The translations under genes were made by a program, and so were the position numbers. The notes under the pieces were generated by a model. It was not told the origin of the DNA. It ran no database searches and saw nothing but the letters and a program-made list of their open reading frames with translations. A stretch of 64,000 bases of DNA from Leuconostoc mesenteroides subsp. mesenteroides ATCC 8293. GTDB taxonomy: Bacteria > Bacillota > Bacilli > Lactobacillales > Lactobacillaceae. The stretch covers positions 1,680,001 to 1,744,000 of the forward strand of contig NC_008531.1 in NCBI RefSeq assembly GCF_000014445.1, written 5' to 3'. Positions 28,971 to 39,400 of the stretch are shown in pieces. Every line of letters begins with the position of its first letter. The first letter of the stretch is position 1.

Positions 28971-29474
28971 TTAGTAATTTGGTAACCAATTAGTTACCAC
29001 AATCAGTGCAATCATTATTAAATACATTGACCAACCCCATACAATGTGACCCAAAAATTCAGAGAAATGTTCTGAAAACGGTTGTTTTAAAGCGGATGGA
29101 ATGGTTTTCGTAGCTGGTAAAATAATAATATGGAAAATGATCCAAATCACAACACCATACACGCTACCTTGTCCAAACGTAACAATAGGGAAATATTGAT
29201 CAAGCAAAACTAACAATACACCGAAGGCAATCGAAAAAGAAAAGTGCATGATTAGCGCTACATAGTGCACTTTTTGATCAGTAGCATAATAAAAATAGGC
29301 GTGCGTCCATTTTCGTGGTATACCCATTTGTTGCAGCAACCGCTGTGGCGGATTAGTTTCATCACGTTCTTGTGTTCTTGGTGGTAAAATCGCTTCCCAG
29401 CCGATTTTAACCATTCCAGAAATAACCCCTGCAATCGTTCCAATTACAACGACAGCCAACAAAAATTTCAACAT
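28971..29474 (-). CDS. YagU family (DUF1440) membrane protein
   Basis: A 167-residue protein with about four membrane segments (FLLAVVVIGTIAGVISGMVK at the start; VALIMHFSFSIAFGVLLVL; GSVYGVVIWIIFHIIIL; a final one). PPRTQERDETNPPQRLLQQM in the first loop is characteristic of YagU-like proteins, whose E. coli member is tied to acid resistance. I chose the ATG at 29474 with AAGGGAG upstream, rather than the TTG at 29492. Confidence 0.82.
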   Translation of the reverse strand: MLKFLLAVVVIGTIAGVISGMVKIGWEAILPPRTQERDETNPPQRLLQQMGIPRKWTHAYFYYATDQKVHYVALIMHFSFSIAFGVLLVLLDQYFPIVTFGQGSVYGVVIWIIFHIIILPATKTIPSALKQPFSEHFSEFLGHIVWGWSMYLIMIALIVVTNWLPNY

Positions 29475-29534
29475 AAATTTCTCCCTTACCAACTAAAATA
29501 TTTCACTTTTTATACTACACGTTATTTTTATATT

Positions 29535-29572
29535 ACAAAAGAGCAACGCTCATAAGAAGGTCGCTCTTTTGT
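29535..29572 (-). terminator. terminator after the NmrA-like gene
   Basis: ACAAAAGAGC and GCTCTTTTGT form a 10-bp outer stem around an 18-nt loop. Confidence 0.7.
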
Positions 29573-29580
29573 TCAAACTA

Positions 29581-30231
29581 TTAAGCATTAACCACTGTGA
29601 AACGCTTTTTTTCCGAACTTGGTTTAATAATTTCTGACACAATTGCTTTGGCCATCGTACCACTGTTTGTAACAGATTCGTTATCTTCACCAAAAAGCAG
29701 ATAGTCTGTTCCTAACTTATATTGGGTTGCTTCGCCTGCTTGGAAAGTAATACCAGGTGATACACCAGTCCAATTGACATTATCAATATTTCGTAAAAAG
29801 TCTAGTTCCTTTTTCTGATTATCTGGTATTGATACCCAAGAAGCAGCATCTGGCAATTTTTTTAAATCCTCTAATAGTAAATGGTTGTCTTCCCCAGTCA
29901 TCAAGCTGCCTGCACCTAAAATAAAGATTAAACGTGGAACAGTTGTTTCTCGGAACAGTCCAATAAGATAGGCTGCTAAATCAATATGTCGATATGCCAG
30001 CGCAGGAGCTGTAGCAAATGCATTAATAATTACATCAAACTGCAACAATTCTTCTTTAGTCAATGCAAACGCATCTTTTTCCAAGACTTTTGCGTCCTGA
30101 CCAAGTGTTTTGTGCGCTTTGACAGTAGATCTTACAATCGCGGTAACATCAAATCCCTGATCGAAAGCTTCTTGATATACTGCAGAGCCAGCCATACCTG
30201 TTGCGCCAATAACACCAATTTTAATTGCCAT
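29581..30231 (-). CDS. NAD(P)-binding (NmrA/SDR-like) oxidoreductase
   Basis: A 216-residue Rossmann protein with the dinucleotide motif IGVIGATGMAGSAVYQEA at the start. It resembles YhfK/NmrA-like reductases with NAD(P)H-binding domains; the C-terminal PGITFQAGEATQYKLGTDYL also fits. It lies 24 bp after the nitroreductase gene, probably in one operon under the Rrf2 regulator encoded divergently. A redox or electrophile-defence role is an inference from that context. Confidence 0.85.
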   Translation of the reverse strand: MAIKIGVIGATGMAGSAVYQEAFDQGFDVTAIVRSTVKAHKTLGQDAKVLEKDAFALTKEELLQFDVIINAFATAPALAYRHIDLAAYLIGLFRETTVPRLIFILGAGSLMTGEDNHLLLEDLKKLPDAASWVSIPDNQKKELDFLRNIDNVNWTGVSPGITFQAGEATQYKLGTDYLLFGEDNESVTNSGTMAKAIVSEIIKPSSEKKRFTVVNA

Positions 30232-30255
30232 GTTTGCCTTCTTTCTTAATACTAA

Positions 30256-30861
30256 TTACTTAAAGATCTTAAAGCGTGCATCATCCGTCATGTATTCTTT
30301 AGTACCTGCTGGTGCTTCAATTGATCCAAATGGCATCTGACCACGTAAGTTCCATGATTCAGGTATATCAAATGCTGTATGTACGTCGTCATCTATCAAA
30401 GGATTATAGTGTTGCAGGCTGGCACCAATGTCATTTGCTGCCAAGGCTTGCCAAACATTAATCTGGGCCATACCATTTGCTTGATCAGCCCAAATTGGAA
30501 AGTTTTCCGCATATAAAGAAAGCTGTTCTTGATATTGCTGAACAATATCATCATCCGTGAAGAACAGGATTGTTCCAACGCCCGCCTTGAAACTATCAAC
30601 TTTTTGACGAGTTGCTTTGTAACTTTCTTCATCAGGAACTTCTGACTTTAATCTTTCGGCAACTATTTCCCATAATTTATCAGATGATTCACCAAATAAA
30701 ATCGCAGCTCTGACCGTTTGGTTGTTAAAAGAGCTTGGTGATTCTTTAATTGCTGACTGAATTAATTGGGCAATGTCCTCATTGTTATCAGCTACATTCT
30801 TGCCTAATGCATAAATCGATCGCCTTTTCTTAATTGTTTCAATATAATCTTGATTAACCAT
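30256..30861 (-). CDS. nitroreductase family protein
   Basis: A 201-residue flavoprotein of the small nitroreductase group that includes yeast Hbn1/Frm2. The features are TIKKRRSIYALGKNV (FMN-phosphate binding), SPSSFNNQTVRAAILF, the central helix, and NDIGASLQHYNPLID with FGSIEAPAG. I chose the ATG at 30861 with AGAGG upstream. Its promoter contains the palindrome at 30905-30925 and faces the Rrf2 gene, so it is very likely the target of that regulator. Confidence 0.87.
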   Translation of the reverse strand: MVNQDYIETIKKRRSIYALGKNVADNNEDIAQLIQSAIKESPSSFNNQTVRAAILFGESSDKLWEIVAERLKSEVPDEESYKATRQKVDSFKAGVGTILFFTDDDIVQQYQEQLSLYAENFPIWADQANGMAQINVWQALAANDIGASLQHYNPLIDDDVHTAFDIPESWNLRGQMPFGSIEAPAGTKEYMTDDARFKIFK

Positions 30862-30896
30862 GTGTGACACCTCTTTCATTTTGTAGTATACTTTTA

Positions 30897-30902
30897 ATTA
30901 TA
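30897..30902 (-). promoter_or_regulatory. -10 of the nitroreductase promoter
   Basis: Perfect TATAAT on the minus strand. With a 17-bp spacer the -35 (CTGTAA, 30925-30920) is the outer arm of the palindrome, so a protein bound there would cover it. Confidence 0.65.
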
Positions 30903-30904
30903 GA

Positions 30905-30925
30905 CTGTAACAATATTTGTTACAG
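30905..30925. promoter_or_regulatory. Rrf2-type operator, perfect palindrome
   Basis: CTGTAACAA-TAT-TTGTTACAG is a perfect 9-bp inverted repeat with a 3-bp centre. It lies between the divergent nitroreductase and Rrf2 genes. It overlaps the -35 of the nitroreductase promoter and that of the rrf2 promoter (TTGTTA 30917-30922, 18 bp, GATAAT 30941-30946). Confidence 0.75.
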
Positions 30926-30999
30926 GTAAATCATACTACGGATAATGAAAATTTGTCAAGAAAAAAGTATCGAAAAGATACTAGAAAGTGAACATAACC

Positions 31000-31419
31000 A
31001 TGAAATACTCTACTAAGTTAAGCGATGCTATACATATTCTAACTTATATCGTCATTAATCAAGGCACTGACCTGTCAAGCACACAAATTGCTAAGAGTGT
31101 TAACTCTAACCCCGTGGTTATTCGACGGATTATGTCACAGCTCAAAAATGATGGTTGTTTATTATCTAGTAATGGACGTGCAGATCCAAAATTAGCTCGT
31201 CCAGCCGACACAATTAGTTTATTAGATATTTATCGCGCTGTGGAGGAAGACACCTCATTTCTCAAAATTGACACCAAAACAAATCAAAATTGTAATGTTG
31301 GTAGTCACATTCAGACAACTTTGGATAAATACTATAACCAAGTACAAGAAGCTGCCGAAAAAGAAATGAATAAAATTAAATTAGCCGATATCATCAAGGA
31401 AATTCAAATAGACAATTAA
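31000..31419 (+). CDS. Rrf2 family transcriptional regulator
   Basis: A 139-residue winged-helix regulator: KYSTKLSDAIHILTYIVINQ, then LSSTQIAKSVNSNPVVIRRI and MSQLKNDGCLLSSNGRADPK, which is the Rrf2 DNA-binding part. Only one cysteine (QNCNVG) remains of the three that bind an iron-sulphur cluster in IscR/NsrR, so it is more like the cluster-free YwnA/CymR group. I chose the ATG at 31000; a GTG at 30988 is also in frame. A small hairpin AGTATC/GATACT lies just upstream in the leader. Confidence 0.88.
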   Translation: MKYSTKLSDAIHILTYIVINQGTDLSSTQIAKSVNSNPVVIRRIMSQLKNDGCLLSSNGRADPKLARPADTISLLDIYRAVEEDTSFLKIDTKTNQNCNVGSHIQTTLDKYYNQVQEAAEKEMNKIKLADIIKEIQIDN

Positions 31420-31423
31420 ATCA

Positions 31424-31456
31424 AAAAGCCAAAGGTCAAAAGGACCTTTGGCTTTT
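31424..31456. terminator. bidirectional terminator
   Basis: AAAAGCCAAAGGTC and GACCTTTGGCTTTT form a perfect 14-bp stem with a 5-nt loop. It ends both the rrf2 gene and dsrS. Confidence 0.92.
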
Positions 31457-31475
31457 CACTATATATACAGAAAGC

Positions 31476-34400
31476 TTATGCTGACACAGCATTTCCATTA
31501 TTATCAAATTGGTAAACCTTACCCTGAGCACTTATTAAAGCACTATCTTTTGTTTGTACACCAGTGACTTCATCAAAATGTTGTAAGCTGTCGTCAACTG
31601 CTTTAAAACCTTTGATAAGTTGATAATTAGCATCTGTTAAATACCAATTACCTTGATACTCGAAATAATCATTTTTTACAGCGACACCTTGTGTTGCATT
31701 GAAATAATAACTCAAGTTAGTATCTGGATCCACAATGATAGCATCTTTCACTTGCTCACCGTTTTGATCGAAGTATCTTAGTACACCATCTTGCAATACA
31801 AACCCTGTTTTCGCACGACCACTATCATCTAACAACATATATTTACCATCTGCTAATTGATAATACTGATTTGTGATCAAATTTCCTGTGTTATCAAAAG
31901 CATAGGTAATACCATTAATCTTCTGAACACCAGTTACTAGGCGACCATCAGTGGCACTCGTATAGAAAGTATCACCGTCTGCATCAATGAATTCACCTTT
32001 ACTTTGATGACCATCATTATAGAAATATTGTTTCTTACCATTAATTGTTTGGAAACCAGTGACAGCATGGCCATTACCATCAAAATAGAACCATTGATTC
32101 TTACTGTTTTGCACATAACGTAGGATAGCTAAGTTACCACTACCTGGTTCAAAGTAATACTTATAACCATCAGTGCCAATCACAAACTTATCCTTAACCT
32201 GCACACCATTTTGATCAAAATACTGTTGATGTCCATCAATCGTTGCAAGCCCTGATTTAAGCATTACACCAGCATCATCAAAGTAATACGCATTTCCATT
32301 TTGATCAGTTATATATTGGTCAAAAACTTGATGACCTTTCTTATCGAAATAAACAATTGTACCATCTTCGTTTTGTAAGAAGCTCTTGACCAGTTCGATA
32401 CCATTAGGTAAGAAGAAGTAGGTATGGTTATTAATCTTTTGCAAACCTGTTACTAAATGACCTGTTTTATCAAAATAGTAATAGTTATTATCATCATCTT
32501 GAATAAATGCATTTTGGGCACGATAACCACTTAATGTATAATAGATGATTCCTTTATCATCGTGTGTAAAGCCAGTTTCTGACAGATCATTAGTTAACTG
32601 TTTTGGTAAGTAGTCACCATCTTCAGTGTTCGAAACGACCTTAAAATACTTATTAGAACCCATATCTTTCAATACGTATCCAGCACCTTTACCTTGGATG
32701 TTAGAGCCATTGAAGTACTTAGCCGCCCACTCAGTAATCTTTACACTGCCATCAATTGGAACGCCAGTTGAGATTTGATTCACTTTAAATAGGGATGGAT
32801 AGAGTGCCTGTAACTCTTCTAAGAAGGCACCACCATACATCTCTTGATATTGACCACCCCCACGACTTTGTACAACATATAAGGCATTGTCAATATCAGA
32901 ATCTGTATCGTCATCTCCAAATGAATTTGTTCTTGTGACAGTAGCTAATTCTTGCTCTGGCAAATTATAAATTTGGTCCGGCACCCAATCGGCAATGGCT
33001 TGAATACCGCTAGCATGTAAGGCTTTAATAGCATCGCGCAACTGATCAGCAGTTCCATATTTTGTCGGTGTGCCATAACCTAAGTCATAACGATCCGTGA
33101 ATGCATACCCGTTTTGAATAATTGAATCCAAGAAACTTGTATCTGTACTTGAACGATATTGTGGTGCCAATTGGAAGCTTGTCACACCCCATTGCTTAAA
33201 TTGGTCCGCATTCTGAGCGATGACTACGTTTGTATATTCACTGCTGTCTGTAGCAAATGCTTGGAAGTTTGAGAAACCTTCGTAGATGACTTGAGAATCA
33301 AGAGCAGCGTTTGAATGGAACACTTTATCACTCGTGTTTGTTGTTGTATCAGAGGCCGTTCGTGCATCTTGATCTTGTTGCGCACCTACCGGAACCCAAA
33401 CTGCCAAGTAACCAGAAACTTGTGGATTTTGTACACCATAAATTGATTCATTCGTAAAAATCAAATCGCCGTTAGCATCTGTGTACGCCACAGGTGCATT
33501 TTCATCAGTATCATAATAAGCTAATCCATCTGCAGTTGTTGATAACAAAGCACGATAAGCTTGGTTCTTATGAGCTGCCCCCATGTGCAATGTGACTGTA
33601 TGCCCATCCTCTAATTGTAGTTCCGCGTTGTTGCTGACGATGACCCCAACACCTTCAGTACGCGTCTCAGATGTTCCAGTGTCAGAAGCCGTCATGGCAT
33701 CTTTACCATAGCGAACACTTGTTAACACGTCATTACTATCAACGGACATCGATTGGCCACCAGCAACATATTGGACTCTAGCCTTCAGCAAAGTGTTAAT
33801 CGCATCATAGTATGGTGACTTTGTTGCCATATATTGACCATCATCTGTATATAAATCGCCATAATAGACACGAGGAACAGTATCCTTATTGGTTAGCAAC
33901 ATCGCATAAGCACTAGCCATATTATATTGTGTGTACTTTTTGTCTGCTAATTTTTCATCTTCATTGTATACTTTGAAAGCAGCTGCCAATTGTTCTGTTG
34001 TTGGTGCTAAACTATTTTCAACATCAGGATACAAATCGGAAACAATTTGGGCAATAACCGTTTGCACTTCGCTGTCGTGTGCACGTACAAAGCTGTAATT
34101 AGGAATGGCTTCGTTTTCTGTACTATCATTAGATCGATCAACCATATAATAATCCACGAAGCGCTGCATTGTACCTCGTATGTCAGATGATTTTGTTAGA
34201 GACCAGATTAATTGTGTGTGCACATAATCATCCATGGTTAATTGATTGCTTCCTTGATCTGTTACATACAAAGGATCATTGTGACTCCAATCTTCCAAAA
34301 TTGAAAGATGCTGATTAGCAGTAGCATCATTTTGATCAACACCGTAAGCTAGTTTGAAATAATCGGCAGCAATTTGTAACAAATCAGCATCCACATTGTC

Positions 34401-36059
34401 GACTGCATCTACACGAATACCATCAAAATTAGCATCCGCGTCGTTGGCCGTAATCGTACCAAAATTCATTAAATAATATAACCAATTCAATTGTTCTGCT
34501 TGTACTACAGGGTTTGAATTATCAACGTCATTGGCTAACAACAATTCAAAACCACCTTTTGAATTATCTAAATTATACGCTTGTTCACCAGTCTGGTTTG
34601 TTGGTGTCCGATTAAGTAGTCTAAAGTTTGAATTAGCATCAGGTGTCAGTGGACTGTTGACATAAGTTAATGCGCCATTTTGTAAATGGTCATTGCTCAT
34701 ATCTTCACTAGTTTCATTCCACTGTGGTTGCGTGACAATGAAGGCCGCCATTGCATCCTTTAACCACTCTGTACTTTGTTGCGCACTAATTTTCATTTCA
34801 ATTGATTTTTGAACATAGTTACTTGCTTCATTTAATAAGCTTTGGCTATCCCCAGTTTCAAAACTGTCCGCATTACTGATAAACCCTAAATCAGCCATGT
34901 AATTTAAATAGTTGACCTGGGTGTTCTTATCTGGCCACCACACTGACAATATTGGTCTGAAATCTGTATCTGTAGAAGGTTCCCAGTCTGTTCCGTTACG
35001 TAAAATATCTGTTGGACGATACCATGAACTAGCTGTTAAATAGCCGTCAATATTTTCAAAGTCCTCAGCATCCGTACCGTGGGCTGCATTATGTTCGCTA
35101 TAATCCGTGTTTTGTGTCGTCAAACCTTCTTTTATTTCAGAAGTTGTGTTAGAAACTTCTTGCCCTGTTTCCTGATCAAATGTCATTATTTGACCATCAA
35201 TCACACCAGAGAAGCCTTTTTTTAGTTGCCCAAGATTATCAAAATAATAATTTTTGCCTTCGATATTCTTAATACCGGTAGCAGCATGTCCTTTATCATC
35301 AAAATAGTATGTTGTACCATTTTCAGATTGGTAATATTGATTAAAAATTTGTTGCCCTTCATCGTTAAAAGCAACTATGTTCCCATCAATGCTTTGCAGA
35401 CCAGTTAACTCATCACCTGAGTCCTTATCAAAATAATATGTTTGATTATCAATTGTGACATACTGTCCTTTGACTTGTTTACCACTCTCGTCAAAATATT
35501 GAATATTGTTGTCTATCGTTGATAAACCTTTAGCATTTTTGCCATCATCAAAATAATAATACCAACTACCGTCTTTTTCAACGTACTTGCCGCTAACTTG
35601 TTGTGTTTCGTCAGTTGTCGTTTCAGCAGGATCAGTGTCAGTTGAAGCAACTGCTGATTCCTCATCTTTGCTAGTAACATTGGTTTGAGCGACTTCATCT
35701 TGTTTGTTATCGACTTTTTCATTATCAAGTGCATGATCATCTGACTGTTTTTCTGTCACATTATTATCAGCAGATTGCGTTGTGTCGCTTGCAGCTGTTG
35801 TTACATTATCATTAGTAGCTGCAGACTGTACTTTATCATTTTCTTCGGTAACCGTAGTGTTCTGCTGCGTATCCGTTGTATTATCTGAAGCAGATTGAAC
35901 GTTATTCGCACTCACATCAGGTACACTACTGTCTCCCAAAACACTTGGTGTTGCTAAAGCAAATGAGGCGGTTAATGCAAAAGCACAAACCCCACCAACT
36001 ACCCAACTTTTCCCAACTTTATAAAGCTTTTTCCGCATTACTTTTTCTGTAAATGGCAT
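31476..36059 (-). CDS. dsrS: dextransucrase (GH70 glucansucrase), DsrS type
   Basis: This secreted enzyme builds dextran, mainly alpha-1,6 glucan, from sucrose and releases fructose. The 1527 residues equal the known DsrS length. A KxYKxGKxW signal region ([10 protein letters not shown], then a hydrophobic stretch) is followed by an acidic variable part and YG-type glucan-binding repeats (about 160-300). The catalytic domain has D551 (nucleophile, in [10 protein letters not shown]), E589 (in ILEDW) and D662 (in RAHDSEVQT); I checked these by codon. SEVQT after D662 is typical of alpha-1,6 formers. About 450 residues of C-terminal YG repeats bind glucan. There is no LPxTG. SD AAGGAG lies before the start. 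It follows its own weak -35 promoter. Confidence 0.97.
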   Translation of the reverse strand: MPFTEKVMRKKLYKVGKSWVVGGVCAFALTASFALATPSVLGDSSVPDVSANNVQSASDNTTDTQQNTTVTEENDKVQSAATNDNVTTAASDTTQSADNNVTEKQSDDHALDNEKVDNKQDEVAQTNVTSKDEESAVASTDTDPAETTTDETQQVSGKYVEKDGSWYYYFDDGKNAKGLSTIDNNIQYFDESGKQVKGQYVTIDNQTYYFDKDSGDELTGLQSIDGNIVAFNDEGQQIFNQYYQSENGTTYYFDDKGHAATGIKNIEGKNYYFDNLGQLKKGFSGVIDGQIMTFDQETGQEVSNTTSEIKEGLTTQNTDYSEHNAAHGTDAEDFENIDGYLTASSWYRPTDILRNGTDWEPSTDTDFRPILSVWWPDKNTQVNYLNYMADLGFISNADSFETGDSQSLLNEASNYVQKSIEMKISAQQSTEWLKDAMAAFIVTQPQWNETSEDMSNDHLQNGALTYVNSPLTPDANSNFRLLNRTPTNQTGEQAYNLDNSKGGFELLLANDVDNSNPVVQAEQLNWLYYLMNFGTITANDADANFDGIRVDAVDNVDADLLQIAADYFKLAYGVDQNDATANQHLSILEDWSHNDPLYVTDQGSNQLTMDDYVHTQLIWSLTKSSDIRGTMQRFVDYYMVDRSNDSTENEAIPNYSFVRAHDSEVQTVIAQIVSDLYPDVENSLAPTTEQLAAAFKVYNEDEKLADKKYTQYNMASAYAMLLTNKDTVPRVYYGDLYTDDGQYMATKSPYYDAINTLLKARVQYVAGGQSMSVDSNDVLTSVRYGKDAMTASDTGTSETRTEGVGVIVSNNAELQLEDGHTVTLHMGAAHKNQAYRALLSTTADGLAYYDTDENAPVAYTDANGDLIFTNESIYGVQNPQVSGYLAVWVPVGAQQDQDARTASDTTTNTSDKVFHSNAALDSQVIYEGFSNFQAFATDSSEYTNVVIAQNADQFKQWGVTSFQLAPQYRSSTDTSFLDSIIQNGYAFTDRYDLGYGTPTKYGTADQLRDAIKALHASGIQAIADWVPDQIYNLPEQELATVTRTNSFGDDDTDSDIDNALYVVQSRGGGQYQEMYGGAFLEELQALYPSLFKVNQISTGVPIDGSVKITEWAAKYFNGSNIQGKGAGYVLKDMGSNKYFKVVSNTEDGDYLPKQLTNDLSETGFTHDDKGIIYYTLSGYRAQNAFIQDDDNNYYYFDKTGHLVTGLQKINNHTYFFLPNGIELVKSFLQNEDGTIVYFDKKGHQVFDQYITDQNGNAYYFDDAGVMLKSGLATIDGHQQYFDQNGVQVKDKFVIGTDGYKYYFEPGSGNLAILRYVQNSKNQWFYFDGNGHAVTGFQTINGKKQYFYNDGHQSKGEFIDADGDTFYTSATDGRLVTGVQKINGITYAFDNTGNLITNQYYQLADGKYMLLDDSGRAKTGFVLQDGVLRYFDQNGEQVKDAIIVDPDTNLSYYFNATQGVAVKNDYFEYQGNWYLTDANYQLIKGFKAVDDSLQHFDEVTGVQTKDSALISAQGKVYQFDNNGNAVSA

Positions 36060-36100
36060 AAATTTTCTCCTTATAATATTCTCTTCTATTACATTGAAAA

Positions 36101-36106
36101 ATTATA
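36101..36106 (-). promoter_or_regulatory. -10 of the dsrS promoter
   Basis: Perfect TATAAT on the minus strand, 42 nt upstream of the dsrS ATG. At 17 bp spacing the -35 is CTGTTT, a poor match, which suggests that an activator is needed. Confidence 0.6.
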
Positions 36107-36117
36107 ACTTAATTTAT

Positions 36118-36182
36118 TTGTAAAAACAGTAAAAATTTCAATACATAATTGACATATTTTTAAAAAACATTGTAAAAACAGT
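36118..36182. repeat. two 13-bp direct repeats upstream of dsrS
   Basis: TTGTAAAAACAGT occurs at 36118-36130 and 36170-36182, exactly 52 bp apart, about five helical turns. The first copy covers the expected -35 position of dsrS. The spacing suits two regulator molecules on the same DNA face. The rest of the 36060-36480 gap is AT-rich and holds only this promoter region and the terminator at 36232. Confidence 0.6.
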
Positions 36183-36231
36183 CAATCAGAGAATTATATT
36201 AATATTATAAACATTAATTTTTTTATAAAAA

Positions 36232-36269
36232 AACATTGTTAACTTATCTAGTGATAAGTTAACAATGTT
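36232..36269 (-). terminator. long AT-rich terminator downstream of the collagen-like gene
   Basis: AACATTGTTAACTTATC and its exact complement form a 17-bp stem with a 4-nt loop, followed on the minus strand by seven T. It lies 212 bp beyond the stop of the surface protein gene. I see nothing else nameable in 36270-36480. Confidence 0.75.
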
Positions 36270-36480
36270 AATTATTATTAATTAGTCATTAATTTTATTG
36301 ATTATAAAATAATAAAAAAATAAAATAAAATCACATAATATATAAAAGAGGCATTTAACAAGACTAATATGTCTCGTAATAAATATACGAAATAATGAAA
36401 TTAGTATCTTTATAAATAAATCGTGTTGGTAATAATAAATATAAAGTAATTAAAAATAAATATTATTGTTATTTATTACA

Positions 36481-39400
36481 TCATATTCTAATCTTTTTGT
36501 ATAATTTAGAAATTATAAGCAACATCGCTAGTATAAAGGCTTCCAATGCCGATGCAAAATATCGGTGTCCATTTGTTTTAGGGAGCTGTAACCCATTATT
36601 TTTGGATTGATTTATTTTCTGTTTTTCAAGATCTTTTTGAGAAACTACAGCATTGGTAGTTTGATTTAATCTAGAAATATCATTGGCGTTATCTTTTGCT
36701 TCTAAATTATCCGTATGCAAAGTCTTTCCTTCATTCTGGTTTTGCTCACTTTTGTGGTAACTACTTGTCCCCCCAATGATAGCAGCTAAATCATTTTCCT
36801 TTAATTGATCGGCTGAAAAAGTGCTTTGATCAGAATTGTGATCGGCTTGATAATAACTCTCTAACCCTTGATTAGGTACGTTATCTGCATCGTTAGCTGA
36901 AACTTGCTCTTCTTGAACTTGATTGTTGTTTTCAGTAGGTGAGCACTCTTCTTTGACTATCATTTCCTCTATGGCATCACCGCTTGTTTTGGATGTACTT
37001 AAGGCATTACTTTTAAAGCTCTCCGTATTGTCTCGCCCTTTTTTAGTATCAATGCTGTCTGCAACATCTTTGTCCTCAATACTATTTGTGGCCTCTTGAT
37101 TATTTAAACTGTTCTTGCCATCGACACCATTCTGACCATCTTTGCCGTTTACGCCATCTTTGCCATCGACACCATTCTGACCGTCTATACCGTTTACACC
37201 ATTTTTGCCATCGATACCATTCATACCATTTTTTCCGTCGACACCATTTTGACCATTGATGCCGTTTACGCCATCTTTGCCATCGACACCATTTTGACCA
37301 TCTTTGCCGTTTACGCCATCTTTTCCGTCGACACCGTTCTGACCATCAATACCGTTTACACCATTTTTGCCATCGACACCATTTTGACCATCTTTGCCGT
37401 TTACACCACTTTTGCCATCGACACCATTCTGACCGTCTATACCGTTTATGCCATCTTTTCCGTCGACACCATTTTGACCATTGATGCCGTTTACGCCATT
37501 TTTGCCATCGACACCGTTCTGACCATCAATACCGTTTACGCCATCTTTTCCGTCAACACCGTTCTGACCATCAATACCGTTTACACCATTTTTGCCATCG
37601 ACACCATTTTGACCATCTTTGCCGTTTACACCACTTTTGCCATCGACACCATTCTGACCATCAATACCGTTTACACCATTTTTGCCATCGACACCATTTT
37701 GACCATCTTTGCCGTTTACACCACTTTTGCCATCGACACCATTCTGACCGTCTATACCGTTTATGCCATCTTTTCCGTCGACACCATTTTGACCATTGAT
37801 GCCGTTTACGCCATTTTTGCCATCGACACCGTTCTGACCATCAATACCGTTTACGCCATCTTTTCCGTCAACACCGTTCTGACCGTCTATACCGTTTACG
37901 CCATTTTTGCCATCGACACCGTTCTGACCATCAATACCGTTTACACCATTTTTGCCGTCGACACCGTTCTGACCATCGATGCCGTTTACGCCATCTTTGC
38001 CATCGATACCATTCATACCATCTTTTCCGTCGACACCATTTTGACCATCTTTGCCGTTTACGCCATCTTTGCCGTCGACACCATTCTGACCATCGATGCC
38101 ATTTACACCATCTTTGCCATCGACACCATTTTGACCATTGATGCCGTTTACGCCATTTTTGCCGTCAACACCGTTCTGACCGTCTATACCGTTTACGCCA
38201 TTTTTGCCGTCGACACCGTTCTGACCATCGATGCCGTTTACGCCATCTTTGCCATCGACACCATTCTGACCATCGATGCCGTTTACGCCATCTTTGCCGT
38301 CAACACCGTTCTGACCATCGATACCGTTCACGCCATCTTTACCATCGACACCATTTTGACCATCAATACCGTTTACGCCATTTTTGCCATCGACACCATT
38401 TTGACCATCTTTGCCGTTTACGCCATTTTTGCCATCGACACCATTTTGACCATCAATACCGTTTACGCCATCTTTGCCGTCAACACCGTTCTGACCGTCT
38501 ATACCGTTTACGCCATCTTTGCCATCGACACCATTTTGACCATCTTTGCCGTTTACGCCATTTTTTCCGTCGACACCGTTCTGACCATCTATACCGTTTA
38601 CGCCGTCTTTTCCATCAACACCGTTCTGACCGTCTATACCGTTTACGCCGTTTTTGCCATCGACACCGTTCTGACCATCGATGCCGTTTACGCCATCTTT
38701 TCCGTCTTGGCCGTTCTTGCCATCAACAGAATAAGTATAAATCACCCAAACATTCTGTTTTGGATTAGAAATATTTTTTTGCTCAGTAAATACACCGCCA
38801 TTACCATCTGCTGTATAAGTATAATGTAGTAATCCATCATTAGAATTGGTAATGCCTGCCACTTCTTGATTAAATGTTTCTGGAATCTCATATGTGGTTA
38901 CATCTTCGTCTGAATTATTGCTAATGAAATTACCTACTTCATCGTAATAAGATTGACCACTAGTTCCCTTAATAGTTTGCGTCGACTGTAATTCTTTGCC
39001 ATTTATCCTCTTAAGAACATAGTGAACTGTGACTTCAGATTGATTTTTCACGCTTGATTCTGTCAAAGCTGGGCTAGTTGCTGCACCATAACCCTTCTGA
39101 TTATTTTCAGGTGTTCTTGTATCATTTGATACTTCATTTTCCTGATGAACTTCGGGATCTGAATCAGTAATTTCTGCTACTAATGGTTGAATATTATTGT
39201 TTTTTTCGTACGTTATAGTATTTAAATGATAAGTAACCGTAACTGGATCAATCTTTTCCGGCTTTTTCAAAAATGCTAGTTCATCAGAATTCATATTATG
39301 ATTTTCATGCCACCAACGAGCATTTTTATTCATCGGAACTGCACCAATATACAATGTTGGTTTATCCGTTGTAAAATCTGTAAAAGATACACCTTCTTCA

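Noticed and set aside
31476-36059. Alternansucrase or branching-sucrase identity for the first glucansucrase
   Set aside because: The residues after the third catalytic aspartate are SEVQT, as in alpha-1,6 dextransucrases, and the length and start match DsrS; there is a single catalytic domain.
37111-38721. Tandem 45-bp repeats as a possible CRISPR array
   Set aside because: The units are contiguous, coding and in phase with a protein, with no unique spacers and no cas genes.
37249-38829. A 526-codon open frame on the plus strand across the collagen repeats
   Set aside because: It is the antisense of the 45-bp repeats, which happen to lack stops in that frame. It has no ribosome site, and the minus-strand frame carries the signal peptide, repeats and sorting signal.
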